34,720 bases of DNA from a virus: IMG/VR virus record IMGVR_UViG_3300033233_001971, positions 1 through 34,720 of that record, one strand, 5' to 3'. Both the position numbers and the translations under genes were made by a program. Numbering within the stretch: the stretch's first letter is position 1; the number at the start of each line of letters is the position of its first letter. This document shows, piece by piece, positions 6,718-13,153 of the stretch. The notes under the pieces are model-generated. The model searched no databases. It had not been told where the DNA came from and worked only from the letters and a program-made list of their open reading frames with translations.

Positions 6718-6739
6718 AACCGCAACCGTGACTTGTTAA
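6718..6739 (+). repeat. 22-base direct repeat, copy 2
   Basis: Second identical copy of the repeat at 6631-6652, about 30 bases upstream of a partial third resemblance (TTAACGCAACTTCAACC, near 6752). Confidence 0.6.
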
Positions 6740-6771
6740 TCTCATATAGTTTTTAACGCAACTTCAACCAC

Positions 6772-6802
6772 ACTTGACAAAGTTAACTAATTTTGTGATA
6801 TC
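6772..6802 (+). promoter_or_regulatory. Sigma70-type extended promoter within repeat copy 3
   Basis: Repeat ACTTGACAAAGT (6772-6783) supplies TTGACA (6774-6779); a 17-base spacer ends in TGT and GATATC (6797-6802) follows as an extended -10. The expected start is near 6809, reading into a structured region that ends at a terminator without a gene. Confidence 0.5.
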
Positions 6803-6981
6803 AAGTAAAAGTTACTTTACCCTGATTACCTCAAATGTATATATATCATGCTGTCATTCTCTTGGTACAGATGATAGCATGTTACCTCCCTTCTTACGGG
6901 GTTGCACGTTGCGGGTTTCCTCCTTCCTCCCAATACATGCAACCCCACTTTATTATCAATCCCGACCTGATACCCTAACGT

Positions 6982-7001
6982 ACCCCCGTAAGTGTCTTAA
7001 A
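6982..7001 (+). repeat. 20-base element, copy 1
   Basis: ACCCCCGTAAGTGTCTTAAA matches 8729-8748 at 18 of 20 positions. Both copies follow pyrimidine-rich non-coding sequence. Confidence 0.4.
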
Positions 7002-7065
7002 TCGCAAATACGGGACGCACAAGGCTATATCATGAGCTAATCAACGTGGGTTCAACTTCAATAGC

Positions 7066-7106
7066 AAAAGGGGCTATGAGTGGTGTTTTTCTCATAGCCC
7101 CTTTTT
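7066..7106. terminator. Bidirectional terminator
   Basis: AAAAGGGGCTATGAG (7066-7080) pairs perfectly with CTCATAGCCCCTTTT (7091-7105). With A run on the left and T run on the right it can stop transcription both ways, separating the origin region from the minus-strand gene that ends at 7133. Confidence 0.85.
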
Positions 7107-7132
7107 GTGGGTTGCAGGTTGGTGGTGTTGCG

Positions 7133-7393
7133 TTAATTAATGCGGATCATAACCCCCTTTACTTTGGAAGCATCAAGCAAACCCAAGTAATTAGCAGCCT
7201 CATTTAAACTTGCAAAGGTTGCCTCAATGGAACCCGCAGAGGTAACCGCTTTGCGTTTCGGGCTAAACCCTTTCGGCCTACCCCCACGGTTAGGTTTTGC
7301 GGTTGCATCTGCTGCCGGTTTCCTCTTCTTCGCCGGTTTGCGTTTTGCTGCCGGTTTCTTTTCTTCTGCTACTGCTGAAATTTCTGTCTTCAT
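7133..7393 (-). CDS. Lys/Ala/Pro-rich DNA-binding protein with AT-hook-like motif, 86 aa
   Basis: This is the only minus-strand gene. Residues 10-35 are histone-H1-like (repeats of KPAAKRKPAKKRKPAA), then NRGGRPKGFSPKRK resembles an AT-hook, and the C-terminal part (ATFASLNEAANYLGLLDASK) resembles the short helical NUMOD1-type unit that contacts DNA. It should bind DNA and may act as an early regulator or nucleoid-like protein. A GGGGGT precedes ATG 7393, and a good sigma70 promoter reads into it. Transcription ends at the bidirectional terminator. Its opposite direction to the late genes is typical of lysogeny regulators, but that is inference. Confidence 0.65.
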   Translation of the reverse strand: MKTEISAVAEEKKPAAKRKPAKKRKPAADATAKPNRGGRPKGFSPKRKAVTSAGSIEATFASLNEAANYLGLLDASKVKGVMIRIN

Positions 7394-7422
7394 TTACTAC
7401 CCCCGTTAATTAGATTTAGTTT

Positions 7423-7452
7423 ACTATCCCAGAAATTAAACATGCCTGTCAA
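7423..7452 (-). promoter_or_regulatory. Sigma70-type promoter for the minus-strand gene
   Basis: On the minus strand TTGACA (7452-7447), 18-base spacer and GATAGT (7428-7423). The start would be near 7416, giving a leader of about 22 bases. The -35 abuts the rightward late-type motif at 7454, so the two may interfere. Confidence 0.65.
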
Positions 7453-7453
7453 T

Positions 7454-7468
7454 AGTATTTATTAATAC
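7454..7468 (+). promoter_or_regulatory. Late-type motif AGTATTTATTAATAC
   Basis: Copy of the repeated motif, ten bases upstream of the AAAAGGAGA of the 7494 gene and back to back with a leftward sigma70 promoter. Confidence 0.65.
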
Positions 7469-7493
7469 AACAAACTAAAAGGAGATAACAAAC

Positions 7494-7598
7494 ATGGAAC
7501 AGATAGAGACTTTAGCACAGCAGATTGAAAGTAAAATGAACGAACTAATAAACACAGTCAAGGCACTTAAGACTATCACAGACAAAGGGAGGGTTTAA
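7494..7598 (+). CDS. Small coiled-coil protein, 34 aa
   Basis: A 34-residue, wholly helical peptide (MEQIETLAQQIESKMNELIN continuing to TDKGRV) with heptad-like hydrophobic spacing. AAAAGGAGA stands eight bases upstream of ATG 7494 and the next gene starts two bases after the stop, so it is probably translated. Unknown role; it may pair with the next, also helical, protein. Confidence 0.6.
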   Translation: MEQIETLAQQIESKMNELINTVKALKTITDKGRV

Positions 7599-7600
7599 CA

Positions 7601-7804
7601 ATGGAAGTAGAACACATAGTAAGTTTTACAGATTGGGTTATGATGAAGTTTTGTGAACAGAACGAGATACTAGACAGTCTATCTGAAGAGTTAGATAGCA
7701 ATCATTGTTGCATAGATAAACTAAAGGCAATCACTATGGAACTTGAAAGGGATTTGTTACAACACTTACACATGCAACTATCTGAAAGCATGGACACAGA
7801 TTAG
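7601..7804 (+). CDS. Small acidic helical protein, 67 aa
   Basis: I do not recognise this protein. It is acidic and helical (FCEQNEILDSLSEELDSN, ITMELERDLLQHLHMQLSES) with two adjacent cysteines (C36-C37) and another at C18. The ribosome-binding site AGGGAGG lies in the end of the previous gene. The pair sits between a late-type motif and a strong terminator and thus forms a self-contained transcription unit. Confidence 0.6.
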   Translation: MEVEHIVSFTDWVMMKFCEQNEILDSLSEELDSNHCCIDKLKAITMELERDLLQHLHMQLSESMDTD

Positions 7805-7823
7805 TATATATCTTAACTCTCTT

Positions 7824-7857
7824 GGGGTTGTGGTAGGTTGCCTATCACAACCCCTTT
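7824..7857 (+). terminator. Terminator directly fused to the next late-type motif
   Basis: GGGGTTGTG (7824-7832) pairs with CACAACCCC (7846-7854), extended inward by GTAGG/CCTAT with a three-base loop; TTT follows and its last base is the first base of the motif at 7857. Confidence 0.8.
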
Positions 7858-7871
7858 GTATTTATTACATC
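7857..7871 (+). promoter_or_regulatory. Late-type motif TGTATTTATTACATC, directly before a start codon
   Basis: The motif runs straight into ATG 7872 with no Shine-Dalgarno between. If the motif is a promoter, the message would be leaderless. Confidence 0.65.
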
Positions 7872-8513
7872 ATGATAAAGGACATACAACTAACAGGAGT
7901 TTCAGACCTATTCGAGAAAGACCCTACCTTTTCGCCTGTGCTGGTTACTAAGGCTGTTAACACAGCCCTTAATAAGGCTACTGCAATGGGTAAGACAGCA
8001 GCAATGAAGGATGTAAGGGCAAGGTACAATGTAAAGCTTTCTGATATCAGCCCTAAGTTTAAAATTAATAAATCTAATTGGCAAACATTACAGGCAGAGT
8101 TAAAAGCAGAATCAAGTGATAGACCGTCAAAAGGTATAGTAGCCCGTTTACCTCTTATTGTCTTTGGTGCTAAACAATCAGGAGTTAACTATAAGAGACA
8201 AACTAAGAAGGGTGAAAAGATAAGACAGCTTAAAGTAACAGGTGCAAGGGGTGCTGTATCTGTTGAGATTATCAGAGGCAGTAGAAAGACAATAGCAGGT
8301 AATACTTTTATAACTAAGATGAAATCAGGACATATTGCAGTAATGGAAAGGACACAAGGTAAAAGGCTACCTATAAGGGAACTTACCGGCATAGATGCCC
8401 CGCTGATGTTTGCAAAGAAAGAAATAATAATAGACGTAACAGAGACAATTGAAAAAGAATTTGCAAGATTATTAATAGACCAGTACGACAGATTACAAAA
8501 TGATTCTGATTAA
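7872..8513 (+). CDS. Minor tail protein Z-like, 213 aa
   Basis: The protein matches the pattern of prophage minor tail protein Z (lambda gpZ family), involved in connecting or finishing the tail: an N-terminal helical part with LVTKAVNTALNKATAMGKTA, a central segment on VNYKRQ, then the typical NTFITKMKSGHIAVMERTQ and KRLPIRELTGIDAPLMF, and a C-terminal helix. ATG 7872 (MIKDIQL) is chosen because homologous sequence begins just after it and an upstream ATG 7743 overlaps the previous gene and runs through a terminator. It lies upstream of terS, whereas Z normally lies between FII- and U-like genes. Confidence 0.75.
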   Translation: MIKDIQLTGVSDLFEKDPTFSPVLVTKAVNTALNKATAMGKTAAMKDVRARYNVKLSDISPKFKINKSNWQTLQAELKAESSDRPSKGIVARLPLIVFGAKQSGVNYKRQTKKGEKIRQLKVTGARGAVSVEIIRGSRKTIAGNTFITKMKSGHIAVMERTQGKRLPIRELTGIDAPLMFAKKEIIIDVTETIEKEFARLLIDQYDRLQNDSD

Positions 8514-8528
8514 AACATGCTGCTAAAT

Positions 8529-8543
8529 AGTACTTATATTAAG
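8529..8543 (+). promoter_or_regulatory. Late-type motif AGTACTTATATTAAG
   Basis: Copy of the repeated motif 243 bases upstream of another copy at 8772. A small hairpin starts right after it, at the place where a transcript would begin. Confidence 0.55.
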
Positions 8544-8728
8544 CTGTATATTTTTTATACAGAAGCGAACACAGCAGCTGAAACATTTAATAAACAGGAC
8601 ATAACCCACCATAAATAAAAGGTACTTCCCAAGGCTTAACGAATGAGGGGGCGAACAGCGGGCGGAATCGAGTTAGCTACAGCCCTTTTCCTTAGCCTTT
8701 CCCTTCAGCCCTACCTACCACACATTCA

Positions 8729-8748
8729 ACCCCCGAAAGTCTCTTAAA
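8729..8748 (+). repeat. 20-base element, copy 2
   Basis: ACCCCCGAAAGTCTCTTAAA, 18 of 20 identical to 6982-7001. A looser resemblance (GGGGCTTAAATCGCTGTTTC, 2790-2809) shares CTTAAA and CTGTTTC with it. Confidence 0.4.
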
Positions 8749-8771
8749 CCCCTGTTTCTGTTGTTCTCAGA

Positions 8772-8784
8772 AGTATTTATAAGC
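8772..8784 (+). promoter_or_regulatory. Late-type motif AGTATTTATAAGC, directly before terS
   Basis: The motif abuts ATG 8785 and no Shine-Dalgarno is present, so terS may be translated from a leaderless message. It shares the preceding TTCTCAGA with the copy at 16465. Confidence 0.65.
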
Positions 8785-9267
8785 ATGAAGAAAAAAGTTA
8801 AAAAAGTACCGGTTAAACTTGGTGAAATCTCAGACCATTATTTCGGGATATCAGCAAGAAGATATAGACAGCTTGCAACCCTTGAGGTTGTACCGGCTGC
8901 AAATGATGGCTACATAGACTTTGTAGAATCAGCAGCGGCATTAATTAAATATTATCAGGGTAATAGTATTGGCAGAGAAGTTTCTTTCACGGATGAAAAA
9001 CAGCGTAAAACAAAAATAGAAGCAGACCACAAGCAATTAAAGCTTGATAAAGAGAAAAACAAGCTGATAGAAACCGCTGTAGCTTCTCAATTGTGGGCTA
9101 AAGTGGTTATGTCAGTCAGACAAAAATTACTTAACCTGCCTATGTCCTTAGCCCGTACCGTGTACGGTGCAGAATCCCTAGCGGTTACAAAAGACCTGAT
9201 TGAAAAATACATCTATGAAATTCTACGTGAGCTATCAGAACCCACACTGAAGAACCCTAAAAAATAA
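8785..9267 (+). CDS. terS: Terminase small subunit, Nu1-like, 160 aa
   Basis: The protein recognises packaging sites and activates the large subunit. An N-terminal helix-turn-helix-like part (VKLGEISDHYFGISARRYRQ) is followed by the family-typical charged helix with KTKIEADHKQLKLDKEKNKL and a C-terminal helical part. Length fits the lambda Nu1/phage 21 gp1 group. ATG 8785 is chosen over an ATG at 8761 because the late motif occupies 8772-8784; there is no ribosome-binding site. The large subunit begins one base after the stop. Confidence 0.85.
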   Translation: MKKKVKKVPVKLGEISDHYFGISARRYRQLATLEVVPAANDGYIDFVESAAALIKYYQGNSIGREVSFTDEKQRKTKIEADHKQLKLDKEKNKLIETAVASQLWAKVVMSVRQKLLNLPMSLARTVYGAESLAVTKDLIEKYIYEILRELSEPTLKNPKK

Positions 9268-9268
9268 T

Positions 9269-11287
9269 ATGGTTACTGAAGACGTAGAAGAGACAGAAAT
9301 AAACCCCGCTGATTACCCTAAAGAATTAGAAGCGGTGTTAGATGTTTGCAAGTTATTTGCCCCACCAACAAAACAGACGGTAGCAGAATGGGCTGAAGAT
9401 AATTTTATACTCAGTAGCGATTATTCCGCTGAACCTGGCCTATATAAAACAGATAAAGCACCTTATCAGAAGGGCATATTAGATGCCTTCAATGATGCAT
9501 CAATAGAAACCATTGTGTTAAAGACTTCGGCACAGGTGGGTAAGTCACTTAGCTTACAAATGATGCTTGCATACACGATAGAAAAAGACCCCGCACCTGC
9601 ATTAGTTGTACTGCCCACACTTGATAATGCAAAAGCCTTCAGCAAGGAAAGACTAAGCTGCATGTTTCGGGATATCCCCACACTTAGAGCAAAGTTAATC
9701 AACGAAGACAAGACGAAAGCAAAAGACACGGACAACACCATACTTTCAAAAAAATATAAGGGCGGGGCTATCTCTTTAGCGGGTGCAAACAGTCCCGCAA
9801 GCCTTGCAGCACGGGCGGTAAGATACCTTTTTCTGGACGAAATAGACCGTTTTGAAGTGTCTGCGGGTGCTGAAGGTAGCCCAATACAGTTAGCAATCAA
9901 GCGTACAACAACCTATTTCAACAGAAAAATTATCATGTGCAGCACCCCTACCTGCCGTGATTCAAACATAGACAAGGCTTATAATGACAGCGACCAAAGA
10001 AAATATCATGTTCCCTGCCCACATTGCGGGGAATTTCAAATTATGATGTTTGGTCAAATCAAGTTTGATACGAACGAGTACAAGCAAAAGGGAAAAATCA
10101 TCAATGCTTATTATGAATGTCCTAAATGTCAAGGACACATAACCGACAAAGATAAATTAGCCCTGCTGAATAAAGGTAAATGGATTGCAGACAAACCGGC
10201 GAACGGTACGGCAGGTTTTTGGATCAATGAATTATATTCGCCTTGGGTTTCCTTTGCGGATATCTCAACTAAATTCCTAGATGCTAAGAAACACAGGGAT
10301 TTACAGCCGTTTATGAATACTTCTCTTGCTGAATACTTTGAAAACAAGGTAGATACACTTGAAGTAAGCCCACTTTTCAACCGCAGAGAAGACTATAACC
10401 CCGCTATTGTGCCACTTGATGCCTTGTTAATCACGGCGGGTGTTGACGTACAGGAAGACAGAATAGAGGTTAGTGTGTATGCATGGGCCGAAAATATGGA
10501 ATCTTGGAACTTAGATCACAGGGTTTTTCTCGGAAATCCCGCAACCCCCGCAGTATGGGCCGACCTTGACGACTATCTAAAGACCACATATAAACATGAA
10601 TCAGGCTTAATCATGCCGATACACGCAACCGCAATTGATACGGGTGGTAGTATGACTGATGCAACATACCGATATTGCAAAGGTAAGCTTAACCGGAATA
10701 TATTTGCAATAAAGGGAAGTAGCAGCAACAACAGCCCGATATACAACAAACCATCTAAGGGCAAGACCAAAGAAGGAAGCAGGGTAAAGTTACACATTGT
10801 AGGCGTATCAACAGCAAAGGATACTATTTATAAGCGGCTGCAATTAACGGATGCAGGGGCGGGTTATTTACATTACCCAAAAGCAAGAACCTTAGATTTT
10901 TTTGAACAGTTGATAGCGGAAACCATCAAGATAAAAAAACTACATGGGCAAAATATCAGGGTATGGGAAAAGCGAACCTCAGACGCAAGGAATGAAGCAC
11001 TTGACTGTTTAGTTTACGCAATGGCGGCTTTACATATACTTAACCCGCTATGGTCAAGCCTTCTCAAGAACCATACTACAAAGGTTTATAAGCTTAAAGG
11101 TAAGGGAACCCCCGCACCTGTGATAGAAACCCCTGTAATCGAACCACAGGAAGAACTACAGGAAGAAACGCCTATTGAAACCCCTATTATCAAACCTGAA
11201 CCCACCTACACACAACAAATTATTAAGCAGCGGGTGCAGCGGATTATAAAAAAACCCCGTGGAAATTGGTTAAATAAATCTTATTAA
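9269..11287 (+). CDS. terL: Terminase large subunit, GpA family, 672 aa
   Basis: The packaging motor and cos-cutting nuclease. The ATPase domain shows a Walker A variant SAQVGKS at 87-93 and Walker B YLFLDEID at 186-193. A zinc-ribbon-like insertion has C250-x2-C253 and C284-x2-C287, as in other GpA proteins. The nuclease domain begins near 388 with TAGVDVQEDRIEVSV (D393 a probable metal ligand). The C-terminal 60 residues are Pro/Glu-rich repeats (APVIETPVIEPQEELQEE) and then basic, probably the portal-docking tail. It follows terS by one base. Confidence 0.95.
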   Translation: MVTEDVEETEINPADYPKELEAVLDVCKLFAPPTKQTVAEWAEDNFILSSDYSAEPGLYKTDKAPYQKGILDAFNDASIETIVLKTSAQVGKSLSLQMMLAYTIEKDPAPALVVLPTLDNAKAFSKERLSCMFRDIPTLRAKLINEDKTKAKDTDNTILSKKYKGGAISLAGANSPASLAARAVRYLFLDEIDRFEVSAGAEGSPIQLAIKRTTTYFNRKIIMCSTPTCRDSNIDKAYNDSDQRKYHVPCPHCGEFQIMMFGQIKFDTNEYKQKGKIINAYYECPKCQGHITDKDKLALLNKGKWIADKPANGTAGFWINELYSPWVSFADISTKFLDAKKHRDLQPFMNTSLAEYFENKVDTLEVSPLFNRREDYNPAIVPLDALLITAGVDVQEDRIEVSVYAWAENMESWNLDHRVFLGNPATPAVWADLDDYLKTTYKHESGLIMPIHATAIDTGGSMTDATYRYCKGKLNRNIFAIKGSSSNNSPIYNKPSKGKTKEGSRVKLHIVGVSTAKDTIYKRLQLTDAGAGYLHYPKARTLDFFEQLIAETIKIKKLHGQNIRVWEKRTSDARNEALDCLVYAMAALHILNPLWSSLLKNHTTKVYKLKGKGTPAPVIETPVIEPQEELQEETPIETPIIKPEPTYTQQIIKQRVQRIIKKPRGNWLNKSY

Positions 11288-11289
11288 AT

Positions 11290-11325
11290 CTCAATTAGTA
11301 GTTATATAAACAAACTAATTAGAGG
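11290..11325 (+). promoter_or_regulatory. Late-type motif (11297-11311) inside a hairpin covering the next ribosome-binding site
   Basis: Motif AGTAGTTATATAAAC is the most divergent copy. CTC plus AATTAGT (11290-11299) pair with ACTAATT plus GAG (11314-11320, 11322-11324) with a one-base bulge; the right arm ends in the AGAGG that serves ATG 11334. Confidence 0.55.
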
Positions 11326-11333
11326 TTTAAATA

Positions 11334-11573
11334 ATGGGTACACAGAACAAAACAAATAATTTTAATAAAACAAAAGCTGATACCCTATATCAGCCTATAT
11401 TTACAACCGAACAAGCAGCAGTTATAAACGGCAGCAATGCTGATAGTCTACATACTCATGATTTAAGCAGCAAGGCAGCAGCAAATATTATAACCTTTGC
11501 AGCAAATGAGACAGAAGAGACAGCAGCTTTTGATGCAGGAGCAAAAATTGTAATCAGGACAGATTTACTGTAA
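11334..11573 (+). CDS. Small fibre-like virion protein, 79 aa
   Basis: The segment NGSNADSLHTHDLSSKAAAN is common in phage tail fibres and collar fibres, where the HxH unit can bind metal in a trimeric stalk. The start of the protein (NNFNKTKADTLYQPIF) is also fibre-like. AGAGG precedes ATG 11334. It opens a five-gene cassette (11334-14443) between terL and gpW, a place where lambda has no genes. Probably a head or neck appendage component; assignment is by motif only. Confidence 0.5.
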   Translation: MGTQNKTNNFNKTKADTLYQPIFTTEQAAVINGSNADSLHTHDLSSKAAANIITFAANETEETAAFDAGAKIVIRTDLL

Positions 11574-11587
11574 GGAGATATCAGCAA

Positions 11588-12055
11588 ATGGTAAGCATAG
11601 GTAAAGGTGAATTTATAACAAAGGTTTTAGTAGAACCTGCTAACATAATTGGTTTTTTTGACCTATTAAAAAGCAAAGCAACAGATGAAATTAAGGCTGC
11701 TGAAATTGCATGGAATGAAAGCACAGAAATTCAGTTAGACAGCCCCTTTCTTCTTGGTATGGTAGATGGTTTTTTAACAGCCGGTGCTGTAAATCAAGCT
11801 GCTGTAGACCGTATGACAGCGTTAACAACTGCATTAGCCCGTGAAAAACACGCTACCGAAACACAGTTAGACCCTAAAACTATACCACTTAGAACCTTTA
11901 AGCTTAGTCTTTCAGCAGTTCCAGAAGGTGAACAGCCTTTAACATGGGTAACTAATTTTGTATCAAGTGACTGTTACCCCTATATAGAAGACGGTTTCAT
12001 AATAATTAAATTAATTGGGGTAGTTAATCACCCTGAAGCAGTGGAGGTATTTTAA
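11588..12055 (+). CDS. Hypothetical protein of the fibre cassette, 155 aa
   Basis: I do not recognise this protein. A helical first half (SKATDEIKAAEIAWNESTEI, NQAAVDRMTALTTALAREKH) is followed by a beta-rich half (SDCYPYIEDGFIIIKLIGVV). GGAGATATCAGCAA precedes ATG 11588. The stop overlaps the next start (TAATG), so it is coupled to the 301-residue protein and may be its chaperone or partner. Soluble; no signal peptide. Confidence 0.55.
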   Translation: MVSIGKGEFITKVLVEPANIIGFFDLLKSKATDEIKAAEIAWNESTEIQLDSPFLLGMVDGFLTAGAVNQAAVDRMTALTTALAREKHATETQLDPKTIPLRTFKLSLSAVPEGEQPLTWVTNFVSSDCYPYIEDGFIIIKLIGVVNHPEAVEVF

Positions 12056-12960
12056 TGTACGCAAGTTATTTTTATTCAGCAGGTGCAACAGCAGCAAACG
12101 TGCTTGCTGATATAGGGGCATTATTAACAGGCACAACAGACAAAGCTACATTATCAGCATCATGTAATCAATCAAGTACATCTATTGATGCTTCAGTTTA
12201 TACGGCTGCATGGACACTCCATGATGCTTCAGCAGGTACAAATGCGAAATGTTACAAAAGAGAATATCCTGATGACGCAACAAAATTTGCTTATTTGGTA
12301 GTTGATACAAATACATCAGGAAAAGTTCTCATGAAAGTATATGAAACATGGAATGCCGGAACTCATGCCGGAACAAACCTGTGTTATTACAGCGACCAGA
12401 CTGGGGGTTGTCCACAGGTGTCGCTTGCAGCGGGAGGCCAGATAGATATTTATTGCAATAATTATTGTGTTCTGATGGTGTCTTTATTTGGAGCAACTTA
12501 TGGTTCATCATCACAATTGGGATGGACAGGTTTATTTTTTAGAACAAGAAATTCAGCATGGGATACTGTAGCAAATGGATACCCACCATTTGCATGGGTA
12601 TGGTCATATGCAAGCAATGCTCCTTATTGTTATGCACCAAGAACCCTCAGTGCCGCAGGGGCGGATATTACAGGTGCAAACGCACCAATGAATTTATGCA
12701 CTATTTTTGGTCAAGGATTAATTGCACCTTCATTAACAGTTCCCGCAGCAGCCGATAAGACACTTAAACATTTACTGATACCTTTCTTTTTTTCATATTA
12801 TTCCACTGGAAATCTTGGGGGTGATGTTTCACAAAATGCTGATGTCTATATTACAAGTGCAAGTCTCGGCACTAATTTTGATGAATTTGAAATTGGGTCT
12901 AATAGATATGTCATATGGTCTTCTTCTTTAAATTACAGAATAGCTGTAAGAAAGGGTTAA
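12055..12960 (+). CDS. Putative virion surface or fibre protein, 301 aa
   Basis: A beta-rich protein full of Gly, Ser, Thr, Tyr and Trp (for example SAWDTVANGYPPFAWVWSYA) with six or more cysteines, as is common in receptor-binding or appendage proteins of gut phages. No signal peptide, no catalytic motif that I can name. GGAGG at 12041-12045 precedes ATG 12055, overlapping the previous stop. Being in the middle of the cassette with a coiled-coil fibre downstream, it is likely the exposed part of an appendage; this is inference from composition and place. Confidence 0.5.
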   Translation: MYASYFYSAGATAANVLADIGALLTGTTDKATLSASCNQSSTSIDASVYTAAWTLHDASAGTNAKCYKREYPDDATKFAYLVVDTNTSGKVLMKVYETWNAGTHAGTNLCYYSDQTGGCPQVSLAAGGQIDIYCNNYCVLMVSLFGATYGSSSQLGWTGLFFRTRNSAWDTVANGYPPFAWVWSYASNAPYCYAPRTLSAAGADITGANAPMNLCTIFGQGLIAPSLTVPAAADKTLKHLLIPFFFSYYSTGNLGGDVSQNADVYITSASLGTNFDEFEIGSNRYVIWSSSLNYRIAVRKG

Positions 12961-12963
12961 GTT

Positions 12964-13140
12964 ATGGCTGATTTAGGAAATATAGGCTATATGTTATCTG
13001 CACCAAACTTATCTGGTGATATATTAACCTACTATTCAATATTGTATAGCAATTCGTTTTATTGGGTAGTAACTTCTAACTCTGCTAAGGCAGGTGTTGC
13101 AAGGGTAAGAATTGACGGTGTAGTTAAGTTTTTATACTAA
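12964..13140 (+). CDS. Small hypothetical protein, 58 aa
   Basis: MADLGNIGYMLSAPNLSGDI continues as a beta-rich, tyrosine-rich chain ending in VVKFLY. An AAAGGG in the end of the previous gene lies at proper distance and the gene fills the gap between its neighbours (three bases before, 13 after), so it is probably real. Possibly a small virion part of the cassette. Confidence 0.5.
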   Translation: MADLGNIGYMLSAPNLSGDILTYYSILYSNSFYWVVTSNSAKAGVARVRIDGVVKFLY

Positions 13141-13153
13141 AGGAAATACTGAA

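Larger units (their letters stand above)
6809..7106 (+). ncRNA. Candidate ~300-nt structured RNA
   Basis: Between the 6772 promoter and the 7066-7106 terminator there is no credible gene but clear structure: CATGCTGTCAT (6847-6857) pairs with ATGATAGCATG (6871-6881) with one G-U pair; GGGGTTGCA (6898-6906) pairs with TGCAACCCC (6938-6946) around a pyrimidine-rich loop; then a 20-base element (6982-7001) that recurs at 8729. This could be a regulatory RNA of replication or lysogeny, or a message for an unrecognised protein. Confidence 0.4.
6309..7132 (+). other. Non-coding stretch: candidate replication origin plus candidate RNA
   Basis: About 820 bases without a convincing gene, directly after the initiator. 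In order: 12-base repeat, terminator, four iterons (6430-6500), AT-rich palindrome (6550-6573), inverted ACG-rich sequences (around 6576-6620), two copies of a 22-base direct repeat (6631 and 6718), a hairpin from AGAACAT (6669-6675) to ATGTTCT, a second promoter-like repeat (6772), two further hairpins and a bidirectional terminator (7066-7106). A possible 88-residue reading frame from TTG 6774 looks random and is not called. Confidence 0.6.
8514..8784 (+). other. Non-coding stretch before terS, candidate cos region
   Basis: These 271 bases carry no convincing gene. They hold a late-type motif (8529), a hairpin CTGTATA (8544-8550)/TATACAG (8556-8562), a G-rich patch (8645-8668, including GGGCGAACAGCGGGCGGAAT), a pyrimidine-rich run, the 20-base element (8729-8748) and a second late-type motif (8772). 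In lambda-like phages with Nu1/GpA-type terminases the cos site lies immediately upstream of terS, so packaging signals are expected here; no cut site can be assigned by eye. Confidence 0.45.

Noticed and set aside
6774-7040. 88-codon open frame starting at TTG in the non-coding region after the initiator
   Set aside because: The start lies in the promoter repeat, there is no ribosome-binding site, the composition looks random, and clear RNA hairpins cross it.
8643-8747. 34-codon frame (ATG AGG GGG ...) upstream of terS
   Set aside because: Only a weak AAGG upstream, odd proline- and serine-rich composition, and it covers the probable cos and repeat elements.
9466-9900. Long minus-strand frames opposite terL, the tape measure and other large genes
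   Set aside because: They are shadows of the coding strand with no ribosome-binding sites and no recognisable protein pattern.
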